From the NCBI GenBank assembly GCA_016000195.1, contig JAECRO010000001.1, forward strand, positions 89,175 through 153,174: a DNA stretch of 64,000 nucleotides, written 5' to 3'. Origin of the DNA: Burkholderiales bacterium (GTDB lineage Bacteria > Pseudomonadota > Gammaproteobacteria > Burkholderiales > Burkholderiaceae_C). The position numbers and the translations under genes were made by a program. Shown here piece after piece: positions 7,184 to 15,884 of the stretch (position 1 is its first letter; every line of letters starts with the position of its first letter). The notes under the pieces were generated by a model. It had not been told where the DNA came from. It was given only the letters and a program-made list of their open reading frames with translations, and made no database searches.

Positions 7184-8776
7184 TCAGCGCCTTCTGGACT
7201 TGACAACGGCCTTGTCGGTGTTGCGCCTGACGGGGCTGATTTTGATGTTGTCCGACAAGGGTGCGGGTTGTTTAAATGACCCGACCATGTTTGCGACGTT
7301 GCGGGCGGCGATCGGCAGATACAGCACGACCTGATGGCCCTGTTTGAAAGCCGCCCCGGCATTGACGCTGTTCCAGTTGGCGACGCTGGCCGCCATCAGG
7401 CCGTAGCGGCCGGCAATGCTGGCGACCGACTCGCCCTTGCGTGCCTTGACAGTCGTGCGCCGGGTGGTGATTTCAGGCGACAGTGAAACCTGGGCGTTGT
7501 CTGCAACATGGCTGCTCACGTCGTCTTCCATCTGGGCCGTGCGCGGCACCAGCAGGGTTGAGCCGGCCTTGATGAGCATGCGCGGCGGTATGTTGTTCAT
7601 GCTGCGCAGATCGGCTTCCTTCATGCCGGTATGCCTTGCCGCTTCGGCCGGGTTCATGGTGCTGGGAGCGGTCCATGCGGTCCAGCTGGCATATTGGCCT
7701 TCGTCGTAGGCATCAAAATTACGTTGAAACACGAGCGCGTTGTCCCAAGGCAGCAAAATCTGCGGCGTACCCGCAGCCAGGATGACCGGGCGGCGAGCCG
7801 AAGGATTGAGCGCCTTGAAGACATCAATCTCGACATTGGCCAGCCTTGCCGCCAGGGCCACATCAATATCCCGCGTGATTTGCACCTGCTGGAAATAGGG
7901 GTGGTTTTCAATCAGCGGCAACTCGGTGTTGAAGGCCTGTGGGTTGGCAACGATATTTTTCACCGCCTGAAGTTTGGGCACATAAAGCCGGGTTTCCGCC
8001 GGCATGTTGAGCTCGTCGTAACTGGTGCCGAGGCCGGCTTTCTGGTTTTTGGCAATTGCGCGGCTCACGCTGCCTTCGCCCCAGTTGTAGGCCGCCAGTG
8101 CCAGGTGCCAGTCACCAAACATGCCATACAGTTTTTGCAGGTAGTCCAGGGCGGCACGGGTCGAGGCGAGCACGTCACGGCGGTCATCGCGAAAGTCGTT
8201 TTGCTTGAGGGAAAAGTATTTGCCGGTCGCCGGCATGAACTGCCACATGCCGGCGGCTTTGGCGCCGGATACCGCCTGCGGGTTGAAGGCGCTTTCAATG
8301 AAGGGCAGCAGGGCCAGCTCGGTCGGCATCTGGCGGAGCTCCAGCTCTTCAACGATATGAAAGAGGTATTTGCTGGAGCGCTCGGTCATGCGCTGGATGT
8401 AGTCCGGGCGGCTGGCATACCACTGCTCGCGGTCAGTCACCAGTTCGTTTTGCAGGTCGGGCATGGCAAAGCCGCGACGGATGCGATCCCAGAGTTCCTT
8501 GGGCGGCTCGGTGTAGGCAATCGGAAGGGAATTCACCTGGCCGGGGGTAATGGCGCGCAACGGGCCATTGTTGATTCGCTGGCCGGGGCTGGTGCCGGGT
8601 CCGGTGCTCAGCACCGGATCGCCGGGCAGGCCTGGCGGCTGGGTGGCGCAGCCTGCCAGCACGGCCATCAGCAGCAGGAGCGCCAGCGAAACAAGCCGGG
8701 AGTTGAGAAAAGAAGAAAAAGAAAAAGAAAAAGAAAAAGAAGGGGAGAGATAGGCGGGTCGGGAGTGAAGCATCAT
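7184..8776 (-). CDS. mltD: Membrane-bound lytic murein transglycosylase D with LysM
   Basis: A lipoprotein (530 aa from ATG 8776) that cleaves glycan strands of peptidoglycan. The signal peptide ends in the lipobox LAGC. The SLT domain shows ALLPFIESAFNP, with the catalytic Glu, and GAKAAGMWQFMPATG. The C-terminus contains one clear LysM (KARKGESVASIAGRYG) and a weaker one before it. The start ATG overlaps the gloB stop as ATGA, so translation is probably coupled. An A-rich hexanucleotide tract encodes repeated Ser-Phe just ahead of the hydrophobic core of the signal peptide, which is unusual. Confidence 0.93.
   Translation of the reverse strand: MMLHSRPAYLSPSFSFSFSFSSFLNSRLVSLALLLLMAVLAGCATQPPGLPGDPVLSTGPGTSPGQRINNGPLRAITPGQVNSLPIAYTEPPKELWDRIRRGFAMPDLQNELVTDREQWYASRPDYIQRMTERSSKYLFHIVEELELRQMPTELALLPFIESAFNPQAVSGAKAAGMWQFMPATGKYFSLKQNDFRDDRRDVLASTRAALDYLQKLYGMFGDWHLALAAYNWGEGSVSRAIAKNQKAGLGTSYDELNMPAETRLYVPKLQAVKNIVANPQAFNTELPLIENHPYFQQVQITRDIDVALAARLANVEIDVFKALNPSARRPVILAAGTPQILLPWDNALVFQRNFDAYDEGQYASWTAWTAPSTMNPAEAARHTGMKEADLRSMNNIPPRMLIKAGSTLLVPRTAQMEDDVSSHVADNAQVSLSPEITTRRTTVKARKGESVASIAGRYGLMAASVANWNSVNAGAAFKQGHQVVLYLPIAARNVANMVGSFKQPAPLSDNIKISPVRRNTDKAVVKSRRR
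8714..8742. repeat. GAAAAA hexanucleotide microsatellite in mltD signal peptide
   Basis: Four perfect GAAAAA units plus a partial one, preceded by related AAAAGAAG. On the coding (minus) strand they read as TTTTTC, encoding alternating Phe and Ser in the n-region of the MltD signal peptide. Because the unit is six bases, slippage would lengthen or shorten the signal peptide by two residues without breaking the frame. Confidence 0.9.
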
Positions 8777-9543
8777 TTGAATTGGTTTTTCCATTGCCGC
8801 AGGGCGGCAAATACCGTGGTGTCGTCATGGATTGACGCGTCGAAGCGGCGCACGGCGGCCACGAGAGGGGCCTGCCGCGTGCGTAAAAAGGGATTGATCA
8901 GGATTTCCTGGGCGATGGAGCTGGGCAGGGTCGGTTGTCCCTGATCGCGCAAGCCGATGCAATGCTGCTGGTACGCTGCCAGGTCGGTATTGCCGGGCTC
9001 AACGGCCAGTGCAAAACGCAGGTTGCCCAGCGTGTATTCGTGGGCGCAGCAAACCCGGGTGGCGCCGGGCAATGCGGCCAGCTTGTCAAGCGATGCCAGC
9101 ATTTGCGCCGGCGTGCCTTCAAACAGCCGGCCGCAGCCGCCTGAAAAAAGCGTGTCGCCGCAAAACAGCAGCGGCTTGCCGTCCATGTCGGGGGTATAAA
9201 AAGCAATATGGCCCGCCGTGTGGCCCGGCACGTCCAGTACCTGGAAGTCCAGGCCCAGGGTGTGAACCGAGTCGCCTTCATGAAGGGGCTCGAACGGCGC
9301 TGGAATGCGTTCGGTCGCCGGGCCATACACTTTGGCGCCGGTGGCCTTGCGCAGCGCATCAACGCCGCCGGTGTGATCGGCGTGGTGATGCGTGACTAGA
9401 ATTGATTCCAGTTGCAGCGCGGATTGTGCCAGTGCATGGAGCACCGGCGCCGCGTCGCCAGGGTCCACGACCAGGGCGCGCTTGCCATCATGCAGCAACC
9501 ACAGGTAGTTGTCGGCAAAAGCGGAAATGGGAATCAAATACAT
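8773..9543 (-). CDS. gloB: Hydroxyacylglutathione hydrolase (glyoxalase II)
   Basis: A 256-aa metallo-beta-lactamase-fold enzyme that hydrolyses S-lactoylglutathione to D-lactate and glutathione. The metal motif THHHADH is at residues 51-57; further ligands lie in VPGHTAGHIAF and CAHEYTLGN. ATG 9543 gives the normal MYLIPISAFADNYLWLL start; the longer frame upstream adds 62 residues unlike the family. The stop overlaps mltD. A methyltransferase gene diverges only 12 bp away, and rnhA follows that, which matches the gloB-yafS-rnhA neighbourhood of E. coli. Confidence 0.94.
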   Translation of the reverse strand: MYLIPISAFADNYLWLLHDGKRALVVDPGDAAPVLHALAQSALQLESILVTHHHADHTGGVDALRKATGAKVYGPATERIPAPFEPLHEGDSVHTLGLDFQVLDVPGHTAGHIAFYTPDMDGKPLLFCGDTLFSGGCGRLFEGTPAQMLASLDKLAALPGATRVCCAHEYTLGNLRFALAVEPGNTDLAAYQQHCIGLRDQGQPTLPSSIAQEILINPFLRTRQAPLVAAVRRFDASIHDDTTVFAALRQWKNQFK

Positions 9544-9555
9544 GCAGTGGTCTCG

Positions 9556-10377
9556 ATGAACTCTGAAATTATAGGTTTGACAGACTGGCTGAAAACCCCG
9601 CCCGGGGCTTATTTGCTGGCTTGGGAGCGTGACCGTTTTGACCAGGCCGTGAGCGATATTTTTGGCTACCATGCCCTGCAGCTGGGACTGCCCGAACTTG
9701 ACGCCCTGCAAGCCAACCGCATGCCGCACAAATGGCTGGCCCTTTCATCCATGCCAGGCCCGCCGCTCCAGCCTTCTTTGCAGGGCCACCCGCTCCATCG
9801 GACGGAGTCCGGTTCCATAAGTTCCCCCCGGCTTGCCTTGCTGGCCGATCCGGCCGCCCTGCCTTTTCCCGAGAGCAGCCTGGATCTGGTGGTGCTGCCG
9901 CACACGCTGGAGCTTGGGCGCGACCCCCATTCTGCCTTGCGGGAGGTCGCGCGCGTCCTGGTTCCCGAGGGGCGGGTGGTGATCAGCGGATTCAACCCCG
10001 CCAGCCTGTGGGGCTTGCGCCAGCGGCGCGACCATGTTTACCGCCGGTTTGGCTACGATGAGTTTTTTTTGCCGGATGCCGGCGAATACATTGGCTACTG
10101 GCGGCTTCGCGACTGGCTGCGCCTGCTTGATTTTGAAGTCGAATCAGCGCATTTTGGCTGCTACCGGCCGGCGCTGTCCAGCCAGAAGTGGCTGGATCGA
10201 TTCGACTGGATGGACCCGGCCGGCGAGCGCTGGTGGCCGATTTTCGGGGCCGTCTATTTTCTGGTGGCGGTCAAGCATGTGCGCGGCATGCGCCTGCTGG
10301 AGCCGGGCTGGAAGGCGCGGCGGGCACCCGCCGTGGCGCCCGCCGCCGTCGCCAATAAAAAGCCGGCAAGCCGCTGA
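9556..10377 (+). CDS. Class I SAM-dependent methyltransferase (YafS-like)
   Basis: A 273-aa protein with Methyltransf_11 features: [19 protein letters not shown] (post-II acidic region), then [21 protein letters not shown]. The glycine-rich motif I is poorly conserved. The substrate is not known; the E. coli homologue YafS sits at the same place beside gloB and rnhA. The ATG 9556 has no strong ribosome-binding site; a TTG seven codons later is a possible alternative. Its promoter must overlap the divergent gloB coding region. Confidence 0.75.
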   Translation: MNSEIIGLTDWLKTPPGAYLLAWERDRFDQAVSDIFGYHALQLGLPELDALQANRMPHKWLALSSMPGPPLQPSLQGHPLHRTESGSISSPRLALLADPAALPFPESSLDLVVLPHTLELGRDPHSALREVARVLVPEGRVVISGFNPASLWGLRQRRDHVYRRFGYDEFFLPDAGEYIGYWRLRDWLRLLDFEVESAHFGCYRPALSSQKWLDRFDWMDPAGERWWPIFGAVYFLVAVKHVRGMRLLEPGWKARRAPAVAPAAVANKKPASR

Positions 10378-10444
10378 AGACCGCAACCCTTTTTGGTTTT
10401 TGAATTTTTTAACCCCCAGGCTCGCCTGGAACCGCAAGCAACCC

Positions 10445-10927
10445 ATGACCGATTCAGCAGCAGAAACCAGCATTTCCCAGCAACACGTCGTGATTCACAC
10501 CGACGGCGCCTGCAAGGGCAACCCCGGCCCCGGAGGCTGGGGCGCCTTGCTGGCTGCGGGCGGCACCGAAAAGGAGCTGTTCGGCGGCGAGATGGGCACG
10601 ACCAACAACCGCATGGAAATGACGGCCGTCATCGAGGCGCTGGCGGCCTTGAAAAAGCCCTGCAACGTCACCCTCTACCTCGACAGCCAGTATGTGCTCA
10701 AGGGCATCACCGAATGGATTCACGGCTGGAAAGCCCGGGGCTGGCGCACGGCGGCCAAGGCGCCGGTCAAGAACGTGGACTTGTGGCGGCGGCTCGATGC
10801 GCTGCTGGTGTCCAGCGGCCACACCATCGACTGGCGCTGGGTTCGGGGGCATAACGGCGATCCGGGCAACGAGCGCGCCGATGCGCTGGCCAACAAGGGC
10901 GTGGAGCGTGCCCTGGGCCGCCAATAG
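10445..10927 (+). CDS. rnhA: Ribonuclease HI
   Basis: RNase HI (160 aa) removes RNA from RNA-DNA hybrids. The catalytic aspartate lies in [17 protein letters not shown] (Asp20), the glutamate in [13 protein letters not shown], the next Asp in [11 protein letters not shown], and the last in [10 protein letters not shown]. The basic handle region [15 protein letters not shown] is also present. ATG 10445 gives a normal N-terminus; the frame is open much further upstream but overlaps the methyltransferase. In E. coli dnaQ follows, but here the neighbour is the unrelated moeA on the other strand. Confidence 0.96.
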   Translation: MTDSAAETSISQQHVVIHTDGACKGNPGPGGWGALLAAGGTEKELFGGEMGTTNNRMEMTAVIEALAALKKPCNVTLYLDSQYVLKGITEWIHGWKARGWRTAAKAPVKNVDLWRRLDALLVSSGHTIDWRWVRGHNGDPGNERADALANKGVERALGRQ

Positions 10928-11046
10928 CCCCTTGCGCTGAAATGGAGCGGCGGCTCGCTCAACGTCTATTCGTGCCGACGATGCATGCCCTTTTTGCCCG
11001 CAATGAACATCCTGAACATCCTGAACTGCTGGCGAAATAAGCCCGG

Positions 11047-12393
11047 CTACATTGCCCCGTCAAACATCATCACATCGACCTCGTCGCCCACGGCCACATT
11101 GCCCTGGCCGTGATGCAGCACGATGAGCCCGTTGGCCTCGGCCATCGAGCGCAGCACGCCCGAACCCTGGCTGCCGGTGGTTTTGACCTGCAGCGAACCA
11201 TCGGGCGCGGTGGCGACGCGGCCGCGCTGGTATTCGGTGCGGCCCGGTTTTTTGCGGATCACTTCAAGGCTGCGCGCCTTGAGCAGCGGCAAGGGCTCGG
11301 GCCTGGCGCCCATCATCTGCAGCAGGGCAGGGCGCACAAAGGCCAGAAAAGTCACCATCACCGCCACCGGATTGCCCGGCAGGCCGAACAGCACGGCACC
11401 CGGCTGGTTGCTACTGTTTTCATAGCTGTCTGCGCAGGTGTCGCTTGCGCAAGCGGCCAATTTGATGCTTGAAATGCGGCCCACGGCCATCGGCCGGCCC
11501 GGCCGCATGGCAATGCGCCAGAACGCCACGTCGCCGAGCTTTTTCATCATCGCCTTGGTGTAGTCGGCCTCGCCCACGCTGACGCCGCCCGAGGTGATGA
11601 TGGCGTCGGCCTGCCGGGCCGCGTCGGTGAAGGCGGCTTCGAGCAGCGCCGGTTCGTCGCGCACCACGCCCATGTCGATGACCTGGCAGCCCAGGCGGCT
11701 CAGCAGGCCGAAAACGGTGTAGCGGTTGCTGTCGTACACGGCGCCTTCGCGCGGCGCCTCGCCCAGCGACAGGATTTCGTCGCCGGTGGAAAAGTAGGCC
11801 ACGCGCAACGGTCGCCATGTCTTGAGTGTTTCAAGACCCAAAGAGGCCGCCAGCCCAAGCCGCGCGGGCGTCAGCAGCTCGCCTTTTTGTAGCGCGGCCT
11901 TGCCCTGCATCAGGTCTTCGCCGCGCAGGCGGCGGTTGTCGCCCAGGCGCAGCAGGTCCGCCGGAATCGTGATGGTTTCCCGTTCGCCCGTTTGGTGCAG
12001 CTGGACGAACTCCTGCGGCACCACCGTGTCCAGGCCCGCCGGCATTACCGCGCCGGTCATGATCTTGACGCACTGGCCGGGCAAAACGCGGCCTTGCCAG
12101 GCCTTGCCCGCCAGCGCCGTGCCGACCACCTGCAAGTCCAGCGCGGCGCCGGGCGCCAGTTGCGCGCCGTCGAAGGCAAACCCGTCCATGGCCGAGTTGT
12201 CATGCGGCGGCACATCGAACGGCGAAACCACATCCGCCGCCAGCACCCGGCCCAGCGCTTCAAACAGTGGCAACTCCAGTACCTCCCGTACCGGCGTCAC
12301 CAGGCGGGCCAGAAAATCCTGCACGCCGCCGGCCGTCATGGCCTGCGGGTCGTAGCCCTGCAGCTGGGCGGCGATCTGGGCTAGCGTGTTCAC
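11047..12393 (-). CDS. moeA: Molybdopterin molybdenumtransferase MoeA
   Basis: MoeA (448 aa) inserts molybdate into adenylylated molybdopterin. Recognisable segments include [16 protein letters not shown] near residue 60, [15 protein letters not shown], the [15 protein letters not shown] motif and [10 protein letters not shown]. Compared with the E. coli protein there are about 20 extra residues just before the GLPGNP motif (about 306-328), and these are encoded by a dispersed repeat. The gene overlaps mobA upstream by four bases, so the two are translationally coupled. moaA lies upstream again, giving a small molybdenum-cofactor cluster on the minus strand. Confidence 0.95.
   Translation of the reverse strand: MNTLAQIAAQLQGYDPQAMTAGGVQDFLARLVTPVREVLELPLFEALGRVLAADVVSPFDVPPHDNSAMDGFAFDGAQLAPGAALDLQVVGTALAGKAWQGRVLPGQCVKIMTGAVMPAGLDTVVPQEFVQLHQTGERETITIPADLLRLGDNRRLRGEDLMQGKAALQKGELLTPARLGLAASLGLETLKTWRPLRVAYFSTGDEILSLGEAPREGAVYDSNRYTVFGLLSRLGCQVIDMGVVRDEPALLEAAFTDAARQADAIITSGGVSVGEADYTKAMMKKLGDVAFWRIAMRPGRPMAVGRISSIKLAACASDTCADSYENSSNQPGAVLFGLPGNPVAVMVTFLAFVRPALLQMMGARPEPLPLLKARSLEVIRKKPGRTEYQRGRVATAPDGSLQVKTTGSQGSGVLRSMAEANGLIVLHHGQGNVAVGDEVDVMMFDGAM
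11410..11476 (+). repeat. Dispersed palindromic repeat, copy C (inside moeA)
   Basis: Reads GCTACTGTTTTCATAGCTG, then TGCGCAGGTG, then TTGCGCAAGCGGCC and a TTTGATGCTTGAAAT tail, aligned throughout with copy A. moeA lies on the opposite strand and translates the complement as a peptide including [17 protein letters not shown]. The flanking protein sequence is conserved MoeA on both sides, so this looks like a clean in-frame insertion. Confidence 0.8.
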
Positions 12394-13034
12394 GGCTGCC
12401 TCGCTTCGAGCTGGTGCAACTCGGCCAGCGTGTTGGCATTGAAAAAGGCGTGAGGCTCGTCGCCCGGCCGGTCGAAGGGCACGATGACGGTTTTGTGCTG
12501 CGCCGTCCAGGCGTCAATCTTGCGCCCGCCGCCTTGGGTAAACCGCGCCAGGCTCTCCAGCATGTTCACGCCCATCAGGCAGAACACCGGCTGCGGCCGC
12601 AATTGGCCGTCTTCTTCCCGCGCGGCCGCCACGGCAAAGTCGGCATCTTCCCGCGCCATCGCATCGGCCATCCGGGCCACCAGGTCGGCGGGGAACAGCG
12701 GCGTGTCGCACGGAACGGTAAGCAGGTAGGGCGTTTCGCAGCGCTCCAGGCCGGTGATGAACCCGGCCAGCGGCCCGGCATATTCGCCCAGGCCGGTTAT
12801 GTCGGGCCAGACCGGAACGCCAAAGGATTCGTAGGCCGACAGGTTGCGGTTGGCATTGATCATGATCTCGCCGACCTGCGGCGACAGCCGCATCAGGGTG
12901 TGCAGGGCCAGCGGCACGCCGTTGAAGTTTTGCAGACCTTTATCGACACCCCCCATGCGCGAGCCCCGGCCGCCGGCCAGGATCACGCCGGTGATGGCTT
13001 CTGCGTGCAAGGGCGTTTTCATATTCAGGGTCAT
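12390..13034 (-). CDS. mobA: Molybdenum cofactor guanylyltransferase MobA
   Basis: MobA (214 aa) attaches GMP to molybdopterin to make the MGD cofactor of DMSO-reductase-family enzymes. The nucleotide-binding signature [21 protein letters not shown] is at about residues 14-34; [12 protein letters not shown] carries the metal-binding Asp. The start could be 13034 or the Met five codons inside. The stop overlaps the moeA start. The spacer towards moaA carries a GC-rich repeat. Confidence 0.93.
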   Translation of the reverse strand: MTLNMKTPLHAEAITGVILAGGRGSRMGGVDKGLQNFNGVPLALHTLMRLSPQVGEIMINANRNLSAYESFGVPVWPDITGLGEYAGPLAGFITGLERCETPYLLTVPCDTPLFPADLVARMADAMAREDADFAVAAAREEDGQLRPQPVFCLMGVNMLESLARFTQGGGRKIDAWTAQHKTVIVPFDRPGDEPHAFFNANTLAELHQLEARQP

Positions 13035-13060
13035 CCGGTGTTCCTAAAAGTACGTAATCA

Positions 13061-13203
13061 GCGAAGCGACAAGCGTCGGAGCAATGAAACCGACCGCAGC
13101 AGCTCCATGCCAGCCAGGGCCGCGGAACCGGCTTTGCCGGGCCGCAGGCGCAGCGGCCCCCTCGGGGGGCAGCGCAGTACGCGAAGCGACAAGCGTGGGG
13201 GCC
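13061..13203. repeat. GC-rich stop-codon-proximal repeat, copy 1
   Basis: A near-complete unit runs from 13110 to 13203: GGCCGCGGAACCGGC, a GCCGGGCCGCAGGCGCAGC stretch, the hairpin CCCCCTCGGGGGG, then GCGAAGCGACAAGCGTGGGGGCC. It ends four bases from the moaA stop codon. A partial right end (GCGAAGCGACAAGCGTCGGAGC) is seen at 13061-13084. Related copies follow the iscA gene (18266-18343) and typA (54730-54820). On the minus strand it would be transcribed as a structured 3' region. Confidence 0.8.
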
Positions 13204-13207
13204 CTAT

Positions 13208-14338
13208 TCAGCCGCCGATATAACTCATCTCAACCCTTTTTTGTCCGCCTGCCGGGCTGGCGTCAGGCGGCAGCCCGGCGCGCAATTCCGAATAGCGGTC
13301 CGAGCGCGCCTGCCAGATCGGCCCAATCGCCGCAGAAATCTGCTCGTCGGCATGGTGGCCGCGCAGCAGTGCGCGCAAGTCATGGCCCTGGTGGGCGAAC
13401 AGGCACAAAAACAGCTTGCCTTCGGTGGACAGCCGCGCCCGGTTGCATTCGCCGCAAAAAGCCTGGGTGACGCTGCTGATCACGCCGATTTCACCGCCGC
13501 CGTCGGCATAACGCCAGCGCTCGGCGGTTTCGCCGCTGTGCTTCGGGTCGATGGCGAGCAGCGGGAATTCGGCATTCAGGCGTTCAACCACTTGCGCCGA
13601 GGGCAGCACCTCGTCCATGCGCCAGCCGTTGGTCGCGCCCACGTCCATGTATTCGATGAAACGCAGCACCGCGCCGGAGTGCCGGAAATGCCGGGCCAGC
13701 GGCAAAATCTCGCCGTCGTTGGTGCCGCGCTTGACGACCATGTTGATCTTGAGCGGCGCCAGGCCGACCTGCTGCGCGACCTCGATGCCCCTGAGTGCGT
13801 CGGCCACCGGAAAATCCACGTCGTTCATGCCGCGAAAAATCGCGTCGTCCAGCGCATCGAGGCTGACGGTGACGCGCTGCAGGCCGGCGTCTTTCAGCGA
13901 CCGGGCCTTTTTGGCCAGCAGCGATCCGTTGGTGGTCAGCGTGATGTCCAGCGGCTTGCCGGCCGGTGTTTGCAGCCGCGCCAGCATGCCGATCAGCACT
14001 TCGATGTTCTTGCGCAGCAGCGGTTCGCCCCCGGTGAGCCGGATTTTTTCGACGCCATGGGCAACGAAAATCTTCGCCAGCCGGGTGATTTCCTCAAAGC
14101 TCAGCAGCGAGCTTTGCGGCAGGAAGGCATAGTCCTTGTCGAAAATCTCGCTCGGCATGCAGTAGTTGCAGCGAAAGTTGCAGCGGTCGGTCACGCTGAT
14201 GCGCAAGTCCCGCAGCGGCCGGCCCAGCGTGTCGCCAAGCAGGCCGGTGGGCGCCGGCAGGCTGGCCGGAATCGCCGGTATTCGGCTTGCGTAACGCAGG
14301 TCGGCCAGGGGAATGATTTTGCGCGTAGTGTCTGTCAT
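13208..14338 (-). CDS. moaA: GTP 3',8-cyclase MoaA
   Basis: A 376-aa radical SAM enzyme that makes the first intermediate of molybdopterin synthesis from GTP. The N-terminal cluster motif CNFRCNYC has cysteines at 53, 57 and 60. The C-terminal cluster motif is [18 protein letters not shown], and the protein ends in the expected Gly-Gly (SYIGG). About 40 residues before the core domain are longer than in E. coli, which is common in Burkholderiales. The MoaC, MoaD and MoaE partners are not in this window. Confidence 0.95.
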   Translation of the reverse strand: MTDTTRKIIPLADLRYASRIPAIPASLPAPTGLLGDTLGRPLRDLRISVTDRCNFRCNYCMPSEIFDKDYAFLPQSSLLSFEEITRLAKIFVAHGVEKIRLTGGEPLLRKNIEVLIGMLARLQTPAGKPLDITLTTNGSLLAKKARSLKDAGLQRVTVSLDALDDAIFRGMNDVDFPVADALRGIEVAQQVGLAPLKINMVVKRGTNDGEILPLARHFRHSGAVLRFIEYMDVGATNGWRMDEVLPSAQVVERLNAEFPLLAIDPKHSGETAERWRYADGGGEIGVISSVTQAFCGECNRARLSTEGKLFLCLFAHQGHDLRALLRGHHADEQISAAIGPIWQARSDRYSELRAGLPPDASPAGGQKRVEMSYIGG

Positions 14339-14419
14339 GGTAGTTAAGCCTCAGGGAGAATTTACCCCATCGGCCCGGTCGTCTTGAACCGGGCAGACTT
14401 TAACCATGAGGGCCAGGCG

Positions 14420-14500
14420 TTATCGCCGCGCAATGCCTTCGCCGATGCCGCCGCCCGAGCCGGTGACGATGATGGATTGGTCCTTGATCCGCAGGCGTTT
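14420..14500 (-). pseudogene. Remnant of short-chain dehydrogenase N-terminus
   Basis: Read on the minus strand, this stretch gives LRIKDQSIIVTGSGGGIGEGIARR and then a stop (TAA at 14420-14422); the glycine-rich TGSGGGIGEG is the NAD-binding signature of short-chain dehydrogenases. There is no plausible start within reach and nothing of the rest of the enzyme follows. It is therefore a fragment of about 25 codons left by a deletion. The 150 bp around it contain no intact gene. Confidence 0.6.
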
Positions 14501-14547
14501 GTCCTGCGGGTATGTTTTGCTATTGGATTAATAGCGAAGTATGTATG

Positions 14548-14567
14548 TATGCCGTGCGCGAACGGCA
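14548..14567. repeat. Inverted repeat downstream of toxin gene
   Basis: ATGCCGT (14549-14555 region) pairs with ACGGCAT after a GCGC-containing loop, just beyond the toxin stop codon. There is no T-tract, so it is a weak terminator candidate. Immediately to the left, GCTATTGGATTAATAGC (14519-14535) resembles the left end of the nine-copy dispersed repeat, but the remainder does not match. Confidence 0.4.
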
Positions 14568-14571
14568 TATT

Positions 14572-14835
14572 TCATTCGTAATGTGTCCACAGGCGCAGAA
14601 TATCTATCCGATGGTTGTTTTGATCGACCTGGTAAACGAGGCGATGCTGGCGGTTGATACGGCGCGAGTACACGCCGGCCAGTTCACCGACAAGCTTTTC
14701 ATAAGGGGGCGGATTCTGCCAGGGGTTGTGCCTGAGCACATCAAGCAGTTCCTGTGCCTTGGGTTTGAGTCCTGCACCTGCAAGTTTTGAAACGTCCTTG
14801 GCGGCGGCCTTGCTGAACTCCAGCTGCCACGTCAC
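14572..14835 (-). CDS. YoeB/Txe-type RelE-superfamily toxin
   Basis: An 87-aa basic protein with the pattern of the YoeB/Txe mRNA endonucleases: an N-terminal WQLEFSKAAAKDVSKL, the central NPPPYEKLVGELAGVYSRRINRQHRLVYQVD and the ending LRLWTHYE, where the C-terminal His-Tyr is typical of YoeB. These toxins cut mRNA in the ribosomal A site. It overlaps the antitoxin gene upstream by four bases (ATGA type). The antitoxin and an operator-like palindrome support a functional module. Confidence 0.88.
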   Translation of the reverse strand: MTWQLEFSKAAAKDVSKLAGAGLKPKAQELLDVLRHNPWQNPPPYEKLVGELAGVYSRRINRQHRLVYQVDQNNHRIDILRLWTHYE

Positions 14836-15080
14836 CAGTCAAGCTCCGACTCCGGCACGAACTCGCTTCGTGGGGCTTTCATGGCCTCCAGAATCGACTC
14901 GCGCATGCCCGGAATCGAGGTCAGGAAAAGCGTTTCCTGAATCGACGCCCAGTCTTCGGCCGAGATCAGCACGGCGGTATTGCGCTTGCCCTTGATGATG
15001 ACGGGATTGTGCGATGCCGCGCTTTCGTCGATCAGGCGATACAGGTTGGCGCGGGCTTCGGAGGCGGTGACGATGTTCAT
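14832..15080 (-). CDS. YefM/Phd-type antitoxin
   Basis: An 82-aa protein starting MNIVTASEARANLYRLIDE, the typical Phd/YefM N-terminal DNA-binding fold, followed by HNPVIIKGKRNTAVLISAEDWASIQETLFL. The acidic C-terminus (PRSEFVPESELDW) is the expected toxin-wrapping part. In this family it binds the operator at its own promoter together with the toxin. The palindrome GTACG-N6-CGTAC lies 11 bp upstream of its start. Confidence 0.9.
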   Translation of the reverse strand: MNIVTASEARANLYRLIDESAASHNPVIIKGKRNTAVLISAEDWASIQETLFLTSIPGMRESILEAMKAPRSEFVPESELDW

Positions 15081-15090
15081 AATTTGAATG

Positions 15091-15106
15091 GTACGCTATG
15101 TCGTAC
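15091..15106. promoter_or_regulatory. Operator-like palindrome of the toxin-antitoxin operon
   Basis: GTACG-CTATGT-CGTAC is a perfect 5-bp inverted repeat with a 6-bp spacer, just ahead of the antitoxin start. YefM-type antitoxins bind TGTAC-centred palindromes, and this one has the same GTAC cores. The site also lies upstream of the divergent gene at 15148. Confidence 0.6.
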
Positions 15107-15147
15107 GTGATTTCAACATTTGATTGATCCATCGGGAGATCCAGACC

Positions 15148-15741
15148 ATGAGTTTTTTCAATCTTGATGACAAGGCGGGACATCATTTTTCCTTCCGCGA
15201 TTTCATCGAATGCGGTACCACCTGGCGTGAGAATTCGTGTGGAATTCAACGCATTGACAACCGGCCAAGGCAGGAGAATTCATGGCTCGCTATAGCACAG
15301 TTGGCCACTGTCGTGCTTGATCCGATCTGGAACAAATACGGCAAACTTTCTCTGACTTACGGATTCTGTTCACAAAATCTTGCGCGCTTGATTTCCAAGA
15401 AGCTGAATGCATGCATAGCGCCGCAGGTTGACCAACACGCCTCCTGTGAGTTGAATATCAAAGGCAATGCCATCTGCCGTCACCTGGGGGCTGCATGCGA
15501 CTTTTTTATCCCTGGCAGGGAAACCCAAATGGATGAGGCTGCTCTCTGGATGGCATCTAACCTTGAATTTGACGCCATGTATTACTACGGTCGAGACAGG
15601 CCTTTGCACATCAGCTGGGGGCCTGCAGCGAGAAAAATGGTTGTTTTGATGAAAACCAGTGCGTTGGATCGCAGAAGGCATCCTTCAGGCAACGGGCGCA
15701 ATACGCAGGGCATTTCACTCGTCAGATCAGTGATCTATTGA
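15148..15741 (+). CDS. Hypothetical protein with peptidase M15-like pattern
   Basis: The protein is 197 aa from ATG 15148, with GGGAG ten bases upstream. I do not recognise a named family with certainty. The segments LSLTYGFCSQNLARLI, VDQHASCELN and RHLGAACDFFI resemble the His...Asp metal-binding arrangement (SxHxxGxAxD) of M15/DacB-type peptidases, spread over a longer spacing. It starts with FSFRDFIECGTTW and ends without a domain I know. It sits on a decayed strip next to a toxin-antitoxin pair, so it may be an acquired accessory gene. Its last bases overlap a reversed dehydrogenase remnant. Confidence 0.5.
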   Translation: MSFFNLDDKAGHHFSFRDFIECGTTWRENSCGIQRIDNRPRQENSWLAIAQLATVVLDPIWNKYGKLSLTYGFCSQNLARLISKKLNACIAPQVDQHASCELNIKGNAICRHLGAACDFFIPGRETQMDEAALWMASNLEFDAMYYYGRDRPLHISWGPAARKMVVLMKTSALDRRRHPSGNGRNTQGISLVRSVIY

Positions 15742-15867
15742 ATCCTGATTTTCATGGCGCACGGCCACGGTCTTCAGGGTCGTGAACCCGTACAGCGCCT
15801 CGAACCCCTTTTCACGTCCATAGCCCGAGGACTTCACGCCGTCGAAGGGCAGCTCAACGCCGCCTAC
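15727..15867 (-). pseudogene. C-terminal remnant of an aldehyde dehydrogenase
   Basis: The minus strand encodes ELPFDGVKSSGYGREKG followed by FEALYGFTTLKTVAVRHEN and a stop. This is the conserved C-terminal end of NAD-dependent aldehyde dehydrogenases (PFGGxKxSGxGRE...). No catalytic domain is present: immediately upstream lies a copy of the dispersed repeat and then the fdx gene. The fragment covers about 45 codons. Confidence 0.75.
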
Positions 15868-15884
15868 TTCAGTGAGATGTCGAT

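Noticed and set aside
14519..14570. Additional copy of the dispersed repeat near the toxin gene
   Set aside because: Only the left inverted repeat GCTATTGGATTAATAGC fits; the rest is a different palindrome. Too little to count as a copy.
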